Positions 14,383-21,459 of a stretch of 21,459 nt of DNA are shown here, one piece after another. The notes beneath the pieces were generated by a model, which did not search any database, was not told the origin of the DNA, and worked only from the letters and a program-made list of their open reading frames with translations. Origin of the DNA: Bacillota bacterium (GTDB lineage: Bacteria > Bacillota > Bacilli > Tumebacillales > Effusibacillaceae); NCBI GenBank assembly GCA_020059765.1, contig JAGVBM010000209.1, positions 1 through 21,459 of the forward strand, in the 5' to 3' direction. How positions within the stretch are numbered: the first letter of the stretch is position 1; each line of letters begins with the position of its first letter. The position numbers were made by a program, and so were the translations under genes.

Positions 14383-14978
14383 GCGTTTTTCTTCAACTCC
14401 TCCCAGATTTGTATCACCTGTTCCCTGGTTTCTTCGATGCTTCCTCGATTGTCGATGATGTAATCGGCGTAAACGCGCTTTGCTTCAATCGGCATTTGCG
14501 CCCGTATGCGCTGCATGGCCTCCTTTTCCGACAGATCATTTCGTTCCATCAGTCTCCGCAATTGGGTCGGCTCATCCGCATATACGACAATCACCTTGTC
14601 CATTTTCGAATGGAGTCCGGTCTCGATCAACAACGGAACATCTTGGATGACCGGCCGTTTCGGATCCGCTTCGAGATACTGCCGAATCTGTTTTTCCGAT
14701 TCCTCCCTCACACGGGGATGCACGATTCGATTCAGCTTGTCCCGTTTCAATGCGTCCGAAAACACAATTTCCCCCAGTTTCACCCGGTTGACCGTCCGAT
14801 CCGGGAGAAGAATCTCCTCGCCAAAATAGGCAACCAGATCGAGCCAAGCTGGCCGATCCGGTTCCACTGCCCAACGCGCGATTCTATCGGCGTCCACTAT
14901 CGGAGCCCCCAATTGACGAAACATATTGGATACCGTGCTTTTTCCAGTGGCTATCCCGCCGGTCAATCCAACCACCAT
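14379..14978 (-). CDS. coaE: Dephospho-CoA kinase
   Basis: CoaE phosphorylates the 3' hydroxyl of dephospho-CoA, the final step of coenzyme A synthesis, in the cytoplasm. The P-loop GGIATGKST is at residues 7-15, DADRIARWAVEP (about 30-41) is the substrate/base region, and DVPLLIETGLHSKMDKVIVVY is the family core; QMPIEAKRVYADYIIDN forms the lid and C-terminal part. The frame is open up to 15020, which would overlap ytaF. The ATG at 14978 has AAGGAG at eight bases, while the ATG at 14984 is only two bases from it, so I choose 14978 (199 residues, the usual length). The order polA-mutM-ytaF-coaE is conserved in Bacillus. Confidence 0.96.
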   Translation of the reverse strand: MVVGLTGGIATGKSTVSNMFRQLGAPIVDADRIARWAVEPDRPAWLDLVAYFGEEILLPDRTVNRVKLGEIVFSDALKRDKLNRIVHPRVREESEKQIRQYLEADPKRPVIQDVPLLIETGLHSKMDKVIVVYADEPTQLRRLMERNDLSEKEAMQRIRAQMPIEAKRVYADYIIDNRGSIEETREQVIQIWEELKKNA

Positions 14979-14994
14979 ATCCATTTCTCCTTCT

Positions 14995-15624
14995 TCAGGA
15001 CAGCATTTTCGACAGTCCAAGCACGATCAACATGATCCCCGGAAGGTACGCCAAACGTCGAATGAGTGATGTTTCCGCATACCTGTAGCCGATTCGGATG
15101 CCAAAAGCAATGAACGATAAGCTCATCAGGGACACGACAGCGGCCGTTTCAAGCGGCGGATAGCCGATCAAGGAAGCCCCCAATCCGGCGCCAAACGCAT
15201 CCATAGACAACGCGAAGCCGAGAATCGTCGCTTCACCGGCGCTGATCGAACCGGAGCGGTCCAAGTCCGCTGCGGCGGGTGTCTTTAAGATCTGTATCAC
15301 CAGACCCATTGTTTTTAATTCCAATCGCAAAATGCGCCGTTCATGGGAAAGATGCAAGGGCTGCGACAATACGTTGGCGATCGCCCAACCGCCAATGCTG
15401 ATTAAAAGTACGGAGCCAACCCATTTGGCACCCGCCGCAGACACGACCTTCACTAGCAAGCCGCCCAGGCCCATTGCCAACAAGATCATCGACGTCGACA
15501 AGAATGTAACGATCGCCAAGGACCACCACGGAAATCGAATTTTGCGCAATCCGTAGGTCATCCCAACGCCAAATCCGTCCAGGCTTACGGCAAACGCGAG
15601 CAAAAACAGTGATGCAAGTTTCAC
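14995..15624 (-). CDS. ytaF: Sporulation membrane protein YtaF (MntP-like) with EF-hand-type loop
   Basis: This 209-residue integral membrane protein has about six helices arranged as two related halves: FAVSLDGFGVGMTYGLR (11-27) and GFALSMDAFGAGLGASLIG (136-154). This duplication is typical of the MntP/YtaF (DUF204) family, whose other branch exports manganese. B. subtilis YtaF is linked to sporulation but its transport function is unsettled. The linker between halves carries DLDRSGSISAGE (120-131), which fits a canonical 12-residue EF-hand calcium loop with ligands at positions 1, 3, 5, 7, 9 and 12. The GTG at 15624 has GAGAGGAGAG six bases upstream; extension to 15696 would add 24 residues without such a site. 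It lies between mutM and coaE as in Bacillus. Confidence 0.93.
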   Translation of the reverse strand: MKLASLFLLAFAVSLDGFGVGMTYGLRKIRFPWWSLAIVTFLSTSMILLAMGLGGLLVKVVSAAGAKWVGSVLLISIGGWAIANVLSQPLHLSHERRILRLELKTMGLVIQILKTPAAADLDRSGSISAGEATILGFALSMDAFGAGLGASLIGYPPLETAAVVSLMSLSFIAFGIRIGYRYAETSLIRRLAYLPGIMLIVLGLSKMLS

Positions 15625-15705
15625 GAACCGCTCTCCTCTCCATTTGCTGCAGATACATCCGATGCATAGTACCAAATGTATGAAGAAAGAGCCCAAATCG
15701 TTCGT

Positions 15706-16560
15706 TTACCGCGTTCCGTTTATTTTATGCCGGCGAACCGGTTGACATGTCGGACAAAAATGGGTCCCGCGTCCGGCGACGCGAATTTTTTCAATCGAAG
15801 TTCCGCATTGCGGGCAAGGCTGCCTTGCTTTGCCATACACTTTCAGTTGAAACTGGTATCCTCCCGCTTTCCCGTAGCCGTTCACATAGGATTTCACCGA
15901 GGAACCGCCTGCTTCCACCGATGCGGCCAACACGTTGACAATTGCTTGATGCAATCTCGCTGCATGCTGCTTGTTCAACTGCCGTCCCGTCAGTTCCGGA
16001 TGCAATCCGGCTTGGAACAATGCTTCATCTGCGTAAATATTGCCGATTCCCGCCACCAGGCGCTGATCCAGCAGCAGGGCCTTGATTTTCCCGGTACGCT
16101 TCTTTAGGCGCTGCTGCAGGACTTCCGGGGTAAATTCCGCATCCAACGGCTCCGGGCCGATGGATCGAAGCCCGGGAATCGATGCCAAGTCCCCTTTCGG
16201 CAGCAAATCGAACGTGCCGAACTGACGGACGTCTTTATAGCGAAGTTCAGTACCGTCCGTGAAGTGAAAGATCACGTGGGTATGCTTCTCGACCGGATCA
16301 GAGGCTGTGTACAGCCCATAGCGGCCTTCCATGCGCATGTGGGAGACGAGCGTATACGACCCGATCTCAAACAGCAAAAACTTTCCCCGTCGGCTGACCC
16401 GTTCGATCCTTTGGCCGCCTACCATCAGAGCAAACTGCTCCGCATCATCCGGCGTACGAATCAGTCGCGGCAAATGAACGGTTGCATTTCGGATCGTCTT
16501 CCCGGCAACCAACGCTTGCAAACTCTGTCTCACCGTTTCCACTTCGGGCAATTCCGGCAC
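15706..16560 (-). CDS. mutM: Formamidopyrimidine-DNA glycosylase (8-oxoguanine repair)
   Basis: This 284-residue base-excision repair enzyme removes 8-oxoguanine and formamidopyrimidines and nicks the abasic site by beta/delta elimination. The N-terminus MPELPEVETVRQSL supplies the catalytic Pro2 and Glu3 (numbered with the initiator), Lys60 in SRRGKFLLFE is the phosphate-contacting lysine, and YADEALFQAGLHP belongs to the H2TH region. The C-terminal zinc finger is intact with Cys249, Cys252, Cys269 and Cys272, including AGRGTHFCPTCQ. The GTG at 16560 has AGGTG seven bases upstream, and the N-terminal proline right after it confirms the start. It follows polA after 90 bases, so oxidised-base removal and gap filling are expressed together. 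Confidence 0.97.
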   Translation of the reverse strand: MPELPEVETVRQSLQALVAGKTIRNATVHLPRLIRTPDDAEQFALMVGGQRIERVSRRGKFLLFEIGSYTLVSHMRMEGRYGLYTASDPVEKHTHVIFHFTDGTELRYKDVRQFGTFDLLPKGDLASIPGLRSIGPEPLDAEFTPEVLQQRLKKRTGKIKALLLDQRLVAGIGNIYADEALFQAGLHPELTGRQLNKQHAARLHQAIVNVLAASVEAGGSSVKSYVNGYGKAGGYQFQLKVYGKARQPCPQCGTSIEKIRVAGRGTHFCPTCQPVRRHKINGTR

Positions 16561-16593
16561 AGCTTACACCTGCCTATCTACTGAATATCCTGT

Positions 16594-16642
16594 TTGCGGC
16601 AAAACGTTTGGCGCAATGTTTATTGATGCCGCTGTTCAGCGG
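16594..16642. repeat. Two adjacent hairpins in the polA-mutM spacer
   Basis: TTGCGGCAAA-CGT... forms a near-palindrome at 16594-16616 (10-bp arms with one mismatch, 3-base loop), and CCGCTG-TT-CAGCGG is a perfect 6-bp inverted repeat at 16629-16642. Neither is followed by a T-run on the minus strand, so they are unlikely to terminate; RNA processing or stabilising hairpins are possible. Confidence 0.4.
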
Positions 16643-16650
16643 TTTCGCAG

Positions 16651-19299
16651 CTACTTTGCGTCGTACCAGGTCTCTCCGTACTCAACGTCAACTTTCAACG
16701 GTACGATCAAGGAAATCGCGTTTTCCATCACCTGCGGCACCAACGTCTTCATGGTTTCCAACTCGTCTGGCGGCACTTCAAACACCAATTCATCGTGCAC
16801 CTGCAGCAGCATACGGCTTTTCAGCTGCCGTTTTGCCATCTCGTCCGCCATTTGGATCATCGCCAATTTGATGATATCGGCAGCAGATCCTTGCACCCGG
16901 GTGTTTTGAGCGGCCCGTTCCGCAAAACTGCGGATATTGAAGTTGGAGGCACGCAGATCCGGCAAGTATCTCCGACGATGGAGCAGAGTCGTTACATAGC
17001 CGTCTTTTCGGGCTTGTACTACAACATCATCCATGTATTGCTTAACACCCGGGAATTTGGCGAAATAATTGTCGATAAACTCGGCCGCCTGTTTGCGGGT
17101 GATGTTCAGATTCTGGGACAGTCCGTAATCGGAGATGCCGTAGACAATCCCGAAGTTCACCGCCTTGGCTGCCCGCCGCATGTCGGAGGTCACTTCTTGC
17201 AAAGGCACTTCAAACACATCGCTGGCTGTTCGCGTATGAATGTCCATATCCTGGACGAACGCGTCGATCAGGGATTGATCGCCGGAAATGTGGGCCAAAA
17301 TCCGCAATTCAATCTGCGAATAGTCGGCAGCCAGAATATACCAGTCCGGTTCGCTGGGGACAAAAATCTGGCGCAGCCGTCTTCCCTCTTCCATGCGAAT
17401 CGGAATGTTTTGCAGGTTCGGCTCCGTTGACGAAAGGCGTCCAGTCGCTGTTGTCGCCTGATTGAAATTGGTATGCACCCGGCTTGTCCCCGGACGAACC
17501 ACATGCAGCAGCCCTTCCACATAGGTCGACAGCAGCTTCGCCAGTTGACGATATTCGAGAATCTTTTGCACAATTTCCGAGTAGGGAGCAAGTTTTTCCA
17601 GTACGTCGGCCGAAGTCGAGTAACCGGTCTTCGTTTTTTTCTGGGTCGGCAATCCCATCTTCTCAAAGAGGATTTCCCCCAACTGTTTCGGCGAATTGAT
17701 GTTAAACTCCGTACCGGCCAGTTCGTAGATTTCTTCCGTCAACGCTTCCAGCTTGCGGCTTAACTCTTCACCGATCTGGCGCAATCGCCCGGTGTCCACT
17801 TTCACGCCACGGTATTCCATATCCGCCAAAACGTATGCGAGAGGCATCTCCAAATCGGCGTACAACTCATAGACTTCCTGCTTGTGCATTTCCGCATCCA
17901 GTTTTCCTTCCAGAAGAGCCAGTGCAACCGCCATTCTCCCGAAAAAATCAGCTCGCTGCTGCAAAGAAGGCTCGGGGGTTTTCTTGTCCGCTTTGGGCAG
18001 ACCGGGGATCTGCCAATCCAATTCCCGCTTGATAATATCTTCCAGCTTCGGTGTCCCGTCTTGCGGATTCAGCAAATAACCCGCCAGCAAAACGTCAAAT
18101 GTCTGCCGGTCCAATTCCATGCCGTGCTCTCGCAACATATAGAGAACCGCTTTCACATCGAAGCATACTTTCCGCATTTTGCCGCTTTCAAACAAATCCC
18201 GCAACTTAAAATCGAGCTTCCCGTCCTGCAAAGATACGTACCAGGCACGCGTCGCATCCCCCAGCGCGATGCCTCGCAAATTCGCCTGCTGATATTCGCC
18301 GTCATAATCGATCATGATCCCGATATTTGCAGGCAGCTCGTCAAGCATTCGCAGAAGTTCGCCCTGATCCGTCATCTCGACGGCCACTTCCGGACCCGAC
18401 AGGCCGTTGTTCTGTCCATCGGTCTTATTCCCGGCGGGAAGCTTGTCGAGCAAGGATTTGAATTCGTACTGCTGAAACGTCTCCCGCACCCGAAGCGGAT
18501 CAAATCCTGCATAGGCAAACTGTTCGAATGTCAGATCCAACGGCACCTCGCGATAAATGGTTGCCAGTTTTTTCGAAAGCAGGGCATCTTCCCGATGTTC
18601 CGCCAATTTTTCCTGCAGCTTTTTCCCGGATACTTGATCCGCGTTGGCCAGAACTTCCTCCACAGATCCAAATTCATGCAGCAGCTTGAGGGCTGTTTTT
18701 TCTCCGACTCCGGGAATCCCCGGAATATTATCGGACGTGTCCCCCATCAATCCCTTCAAATCAATGATCTGCTGCGGCAGCAAACCGTACCGTTCGCGGA
18801 CTTTTGCAAGATCGTACCGTTCCGTTTCAGTAATCCCTTTGCGGGTCAGAATCGTATTGATCTTGTTGGAAACAAGCTGCAGCAGGTCTTTGTCGCCGGA
18901 CACCACCAGCGTTTCAATTCCCTCTTCCTCCGCCTTGCGCGTCAGTGTGCCGATAATGTCGTCCGCTTCATAGCCTTCCATTTCCAAATGCTGGATCCCG
19001 AATGCGTCCAATACTTCCCGGACAATCGGAAACTGTTCCGACAGTTCGCCCGGTGTCTTGTCCCGTGTCCCTTTGTACGCTTCAAAAAAATGATGGCGAA
19101 AAGTGACCTTCCCCTTGTCAAAGGCAACTGCCACATGAGTGGGTTGTTCGTCCTGCAGCAAACGAAGCAGCATCATGGTAAAACCGAAAGCGGCATTCGT
19201 ATGTCTGCCGCTGGCCGTAGAAAGCAGCGGCAGCGCAAAAAACGCACGGTATGTAATGCTGTTTCCATCTATTAAAATCAGCTTCTTCTTGTCGCTCAA
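16651..19299 (-). CDS. polA: DNA polymerase I
   Basis: The 882-residue enzyme fills gaps and removes RNA primers. The 5' nuclease domain (1 to about 290) has ILIDGNS, EADDIIGTL, VSGDKDLLQLVS and LMGDTSDNIPGIPGVGEKTA. The middle domain (about 310-470) corresponds to the 3'-5' exonuclease but reads MIDYDGEYQQ where E. coli has the catalytic DxE, so proofreading is probably absent, as in Geobacillus and Bacillus PolA. The polymerase domain has NINSPKQLGEILFEKMGLP, LSSTEPNLQNIPIR, DYSQIELR with catalytic Asp659, the O-helix RRAAKAVNFGIVYG and QVHDELVFE with Asp836. It ends in YGETWYDAK like the Geobacillus enzyme. The TTG at 19299 has GGAG nine bases upstream. It is the first gene of the polA-mutM-ytaF-coaE-transglycosylase gene cluster. 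Confidence 0.98.
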   Translation of the reverse strand: MSDKKKLILIDGNSITYRAFFALPLLSTASGRHTNAAFGFTMMLLRLLQDEQPTHVAVAFDKGKVTFRHHFFEAYKGTRDKTPGELSEQFPIVREVLDAFGIQHLEMEGYEADDIIGTLTRKAEEEGIETLVVSGDKDLLQLVSNKINTILTRKGITETERYDLAKVRERYGLLPQQIIDLKGLMGDTSDNIPGIPGVGEKTALKLLHEFGSVEEVLANADQVSGKKLQEKLAEHREDALLSKKLATIYREVPLDLTFEQFAYAGFDPLRVRETFQQYEFKSLLDKLPAGNKTDGQNNGLSGPEVAVEMTDQGELLRMLDELPANIGIMIDYDGEYQQANLRGIALGDATRAWYVSLQDGKLDFKLRDLFESGKMRKVCFDVKAVLYMLREHGMELDRQTFDVLLAGYLLNPQDGTPKLEDIIKRELDWQIPGLPKADKKTPEPSLQQRADFFGRMAVALALLEGKLDAEMHKQEVYELYADLEMPLAYVLADMEYRGVKVDTGRLRQIGEELSRKLEALTEEIYELAGTEFNINSPKQLGEILFEKMGLPTQKKTKTGYSTSADVLEKLAPYSEIVQKILEYRQLAKLLSTYVEGLLHVVRPGTSRVHTNFNQATTATGRLSSTEPNLQNIPIRMEEGRRLRQIFVPSEPDWYILAADYSQIELRILAHISGDQSLIDAFVQDMDIHTRTASDVFEVPLQEVTSDMRRAAKAVNFGIVYGISDYGLSQNLNITRKQAAEFIDNYFAKFPGVKQYMDDVVVQARKDGYVTTLLHRRRYLPDLRASNFNIRSFAERAAQNTRVQGSAADIIKLAMIQMADEMAKRQLKSRMLLQVHDELVFEVPPDELETMKTLVPQVMENAISLIVPLKVDVEYGETWYDAK

Positions 19300-19357
19300 T
19301 CTGCCACACTCCGATCGTCAGTGATAAATAATCGCCGTCCTCGCCTGCACTATTTTT

Positions 19358-19363
19358 ATTGTA
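19358..19363 (-). promoter_or_regulatory. Possible -10 box for polA
   Basis: On the minus strand TACAAT follows the opp terminator and lies about 60 bases before the polA TTG codon. No -35 match is found at correct spacing because the terminator stem occupies that place. Low confidence. Confidence 0.25.
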
Positions 19364-19370
19364 ACACAAA

Positions 19371-19414
19371 AACGAACTCTGCAGGCTGACTGTCGCCGCC
19401 CGGCAGAGTTCGTT
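19371..19414 (-). terminator. Intrinsic terminator of the oligopeptide transporter operon
   Basis: AACGAACTCTGC (19371-19382) pairs perfectly with GCAGAGTTCGTT (19403-19414), a 12-bp stem with a 20-base GC-rich loop. Read on the minus strand the stem is followed by a T-run (TTCGTTTTTGTG). It begins 14 bases after the OppF-type gene and separates it from polA. Confidence 0.8.
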
Positions 19415-19427
19415 GCACATTCATGAA

Positions 19428-20384
19428 TTAGTTATAAAGGTGGCAGGCAACAAAGTGGTTCGGTTCCACTTCTTTAAATTCCGGCTGCACTTCCGCACAC
19501 TGCGGCATCGCTTTCGGACAACGGGTCCGGAAACGGCAGCCGCTTGGCGGATTGATTGGGCTCGGAACGTCGCCTTGCAAAATGATCCGCTCCCGGGTTT
19601 GCTCCACTTCCGGATCCGGAATCGGAATCGCGGACAGCAAGGCTTCCGTGTAGGGATGCAGCGGTTTGTGATACAACGCGTTGGCCTCCGACACTTCCAC
19701 CAGGCTGCCTAAATACATCACGCCAATTCGGTCGGAAATGTGCTTTACCATCGCCAAATCATGGGCGATGAACAGATAGGTGAGCCCGTGATCATGCTGC
19801 AGCTGCTTGAGCAGATTGACCACCTGCGCCTGAATCGAGACGTCGAGAGCGGAAATCGGTTCGTCGGCAATGATGAATTCCGGTTCGATCGCCAATGCGC
19901 GGGCAATTCCGATCCGCTGCCGCTGACCGCCGGAAAACTCGTGCGGGAAACGGTTCGCATGTTCGTCATTCAATCCAACGGTGCGCAGCAGTTCAAAGAC
20001 TCGTTTTTTCCGCTCGTTTCCGCTGTACAATCCGTGAATATCAATGCCTTCCGCGATAATGTCGCCGACTGTCATGCGCGGATTCAGCGACGCATACGGA
20101 TCCTGGAAGACCATCTGCATCTTGCGGTTGAATTCTTTCAGCTTTTTTCCTTTTAATTGATGAACGTTTTCCCCGTTAAACAACACTTCGCCGCCGGTTG
20201 CTTCGTACAAGTTGATGATCGTGCGGCCCGTTGTCGATTTTCCGCAGCCGGACTCGCCAACCAGTCCGAAGGTTTCACCGCGCTGAATCGAGAACGATAC
20301 GTCATCCACCGCTTTCAGCACGCTGCCGCTGCCGACATGAAAGTATTTTTTCAGATTTCGCACTTCAAGAATGTTCTCAGCCAC
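19428..20384 (-). CDS. Oligopeptide/dipeptide ABC transporter ATPase, OppF/DppF type
   Basis: This 318-residue ATPase is one half of the heterodimeric motor of a peptide importer. Walker A is GESGCGKST (43-51), the signature is FSGGQRQRIGIARAL, Walker B is FIIADEPISALD, and the switch histidine is in FIAHDLAMV. The C-terminal oligopeptide-transporter domain has PSPINPPSGCRFRTRCP and cysteines at 283, 289, 296 and 314, the spacing that ligates a [4Fe-4S] cluster in some OppD/F and DppD/F proteins. The GTG at 20384 overlaps the OppD-type gene by eight bases and has GGGGGGA eight bases upstream, so the pair is translationally coupled. It is the last gene of the operon. Peptide versus other substrates (nickel, murein peptides) cannot be resolved without the binding protein. 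Confidence 0.95.
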   Translation of the reverse strand: MAENILEVRNLKKYFHVGSGSVLKAVDDVSFSIQRGETFGLVGESGCGKSTTGRTIINLYEATGGEVLFNGENVHQLKGKKLKEFNRKMQMVFQDPYASLNPRMTVGDIIAEGIDIHGLYSGNERKKRVFELLRTVGLNDEHANRFPHEFSGGQRQRIGIARALAIEPEFIIADEPISALDVSIQAQVVNLLKQLQHDHGLTYLFIAHDLAMVKHISDRIGVMYLGSLVEVSEANALYHKPLHPYTEALLSAIPIPDPEVEQTRERIILQGDVPSPINPPSGCRFRTRCPKAMPQCAEVQPEFKEVEPNHFVACHLYN

Positions 20385-21405
20385 GACTGGATCCCCCCAC
20401 TTCTATCGGACGTTCGACTTTCGGCGCCTGCGGATCCGAAAGCCAGCATGCAGCAGTGTGGCCGGAAGAGAATTCGGAATAAGCCGGATCTTCCTCCAGA
20501 CAAATATTCATCGCATAGGGGCACCGTGCAGCAAACGCACATCCTTTCGGAGGCGCAATCAAATCGGGCGGGGTACCCGGAATCGGAATCAGATCGTTTT
20601 TCTCGTCATCGTCAAGACGCGGCACGGAGCGAAGCAATCCCCATGTGTACGGATGTTTCGGATCATAGAACACGTCATTGACCGTACCCTGTTCGACCAC
20701 CTTGCCCGCATACATGACCACGACCCGTTGCGCCATATCGGCCACAACTCCCAAGTCATGGGTAATCAGGATAATGGATGCGCCGGTCTTCTCCTGCAGT
20801 TCTTTCATCAGGTCGATAATTTGCGCCTGAATCGTTACATCGAGAGCCGTTGTCGGTTCGTCGGCAATCAGCAATTTCGGATTGCAGGACAACGCGATGG
20901 CAATCATCACCCGCTGCCGCATCCCGCCGGAAAATTCATGCGGATATTGGGTAATACGGCTTTCCGGGCTCGGGATGCCGACCAGTTTCAGCATTTCAAC
21001 CGCCCGCTGCTTGGCCGCTTCCTTGCTGAGGCCTTGATGTTTGATCAAACCTTCGGCAATCTGTTTGCCAACGGTCATCGTCGGGTTCAAGGAAGTCATC
21101 GGATCCTGGAAGATCATCCCCATTTCCGAACCGCGAATTCCTTCCATCTCTTTATCGGAAAGCTTCGTAATCTCCAGCTTGCCGTCAAATTGGATCGATC
21201 CGCTTTTGATGACGCCCGGCGGAGTCGGAATCAACCGCATGATCGTTTGCGCCGTGACCGATTTGCCGGAGCCGGATTCCCCAACGATCGCCAACGCTTC
21301 GCCTTTTTTCAGGTCAAACGTTACGCCGCGCACAGCCTGCACTTCACCCGCGTATGTTTTAAACGACACTTTCAGGTCATGAACTTCAAGAATGTTTTGG
21401 CTCAT
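20377..21405 (-). CDS. Oligopeptide/dipeptide ABC transporter ATPase, OppD/DppD type
   Basis: This 342-residue partner ATPase has Walker A GESGSGKS (42-49), signature FSGGMRQRVMIAIAL, Walker B LLIADEPTTALD and switch histidine in LITHDLGVV. FQDPMTSLNPTMTVGKQI is the Q-loop region typical of OppD/DppD. The C-terminal domain (PGTPPDLIAPPKGCAFAARC) carries cysteines at 289, 295, 302 and 320, matching those of its partner. A polar tail of about 20 residues (PQAPKVERPIEVGG) extends past the usual end. The ATG at 21405 has AAGGGGGGA six bases upstream and follows the permease stop by 12 bases. The order permease-OppD-OppF is standard. ATP hydrolysis by the pair drives uptake of short peptides. Confidence 0.95.
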   Translation of the reverse strand: MSQNILEVHDLKVSFKTYAGEVQAVRGVTFDLKKGEALAIVGESGSGKSVTAQTIMRLIPTPPGVIKSGSIQFDGKLEITKLSDKEMEGIRGSEMGMIFQDPMTSLNPTMTVGKQIAEGLIKHQGLSKEAAKQRAVEMLKLVGIPSPESRITQYPHEFSGGMRQRVMIAIALSCNPKLLIADEPTTALDVTIQAQIIDLMKELQEKTGASIILITHDLGVVADMAQRVVVMYAGKVVEQGTVNDVFYDPKHPYTWGLLRSVPRLDDDEKNDLIPIPGTPPDLIAPPKGCAFAARCPYAMNICLEEDPAYSEFSSGHTAACWLSDPQAPKVERPIEVGGSSRG

Positions 21406-21417
21406 TCGACTCCCCCC

Positions 21418-21459
21418 TTACTTCCGCAGCTTCGGATCGAGAGCGTCGCGCAGACCGTC
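21418..21459 (-). CDS. C-terminal end of an ABC permease (OppC/DppC type), partial
   Basis: Only the last 13 codons and the TAA stop are in the window: DGLRDALDPKLRK. This matches the conserved GDxLRDxLDPKLR ending of OppC/DppC permeases, and the location directly before the OppD-type ATPase supports it. The rest of the gene lies beyond the right edge. Confidence 0.85.
   Translation of the reverse strand, partial: DGLRDALDPKLRK

Noticed and set aside
14979..15020. Longer coaE starting at 15020
   Set aside because: It would overlap the ytaF 3' end and put AAGGAG inside the gene; the P-loop normally begins within about 10 residues of the CoaE start.
17884..19275. 463-residue open frame on the plus strand, opposite polA
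   Set aside because: It mirrors the highly conserved PolA sequence, has no recognisable domain and lacks a good ribosome binding site.
1..21459. Mobile elements, CRISPR arrays, tRNA or riboswitch structures
   Set aside because: I read the intergenic spaces for direct repeats, tRNA-like cloverleafs and known leader motifs and found none; all gaps are under 270 bases.

Overview
The window looks like a core-genome segment of a Gram-positive, endospore-forming Bacillota bacterium (Bacillales; an Alicyclobacillaceae-type genome such as Effusibacillus or Tumebacillus is my inference). The grounds are AGGAGG-type ribosome binding sites before nearly every gene, sigma-A-type promoters, a cre-like site, a Bacillus-type PolA whose exonuclease domain lacks the usual acidic residues, and the conserved order polA-mutM-ytaF-coaE. 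By my reading, 12 of the 20 genes whose start is visible begin with GTG or TTG. I see no tRNA, rRNA, CRISPR array, transposase or phage gene.

Layout. 1-1519 (-): 5' part of a class B penicillin-binding protein, running off the left edge. 1777-2727 (+): aldo/keto reductase. 2851-5037 (-): a three-gene unit with an ABC-2 exporter (ATPase and permease) followed by a small excisionase/MerR-like HTH protein. 5090-5938 (+): membrane-anchored SGNH esterase, divergent from the exporter. 5988-7199 (-): a PASTA-domain protein whose kinase domain has lost every catalytic motif. 7390-8215 (+): divergent from the pseudokinase, a two-helix small membrane protein and a tail-anchored protein with a possible PIN-like fold. 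8241-8855 (-): nitroreductase. 9003-10634 (-): lactate permease with a cre-overlapped promoter. 10903-12405 (-): nicotinate phosphoribosyltransferase. 12478-13662 (-): MFS transporter. 13837-19299 (-): polA, mutM, ytaF, coaE and a lytic transglycosylase, ending in a long hairpin terminator. 19428-21459 (-): oligopeptide ABC transporter ATPases and the last codons of a permease.

How the genes work together. The polA-mutM pair handles DNA repair (gap filling and 8-oxoguanine removal). ytaF, coaE and the transglycosylase gene follow on the same strand, and coaE and the transglycosylase gene share a 4-base GTGA overlap that suggests translational coupling. Two ABC systems flank the region: a drug or peptide exporter on the left and an oligopeptide importer on the right. 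Lactate uptake and NAD salvage sit between them.

The least ordinary part is 5988-8215. A membrane pseudokinase with an extracellular PASTA domain faces two membrane-protein genes across a shared control region rich in AAGATT/AATCTT inverted repeats. I recognise no named system with this composition and treat it as the best candidate for something undescribed.
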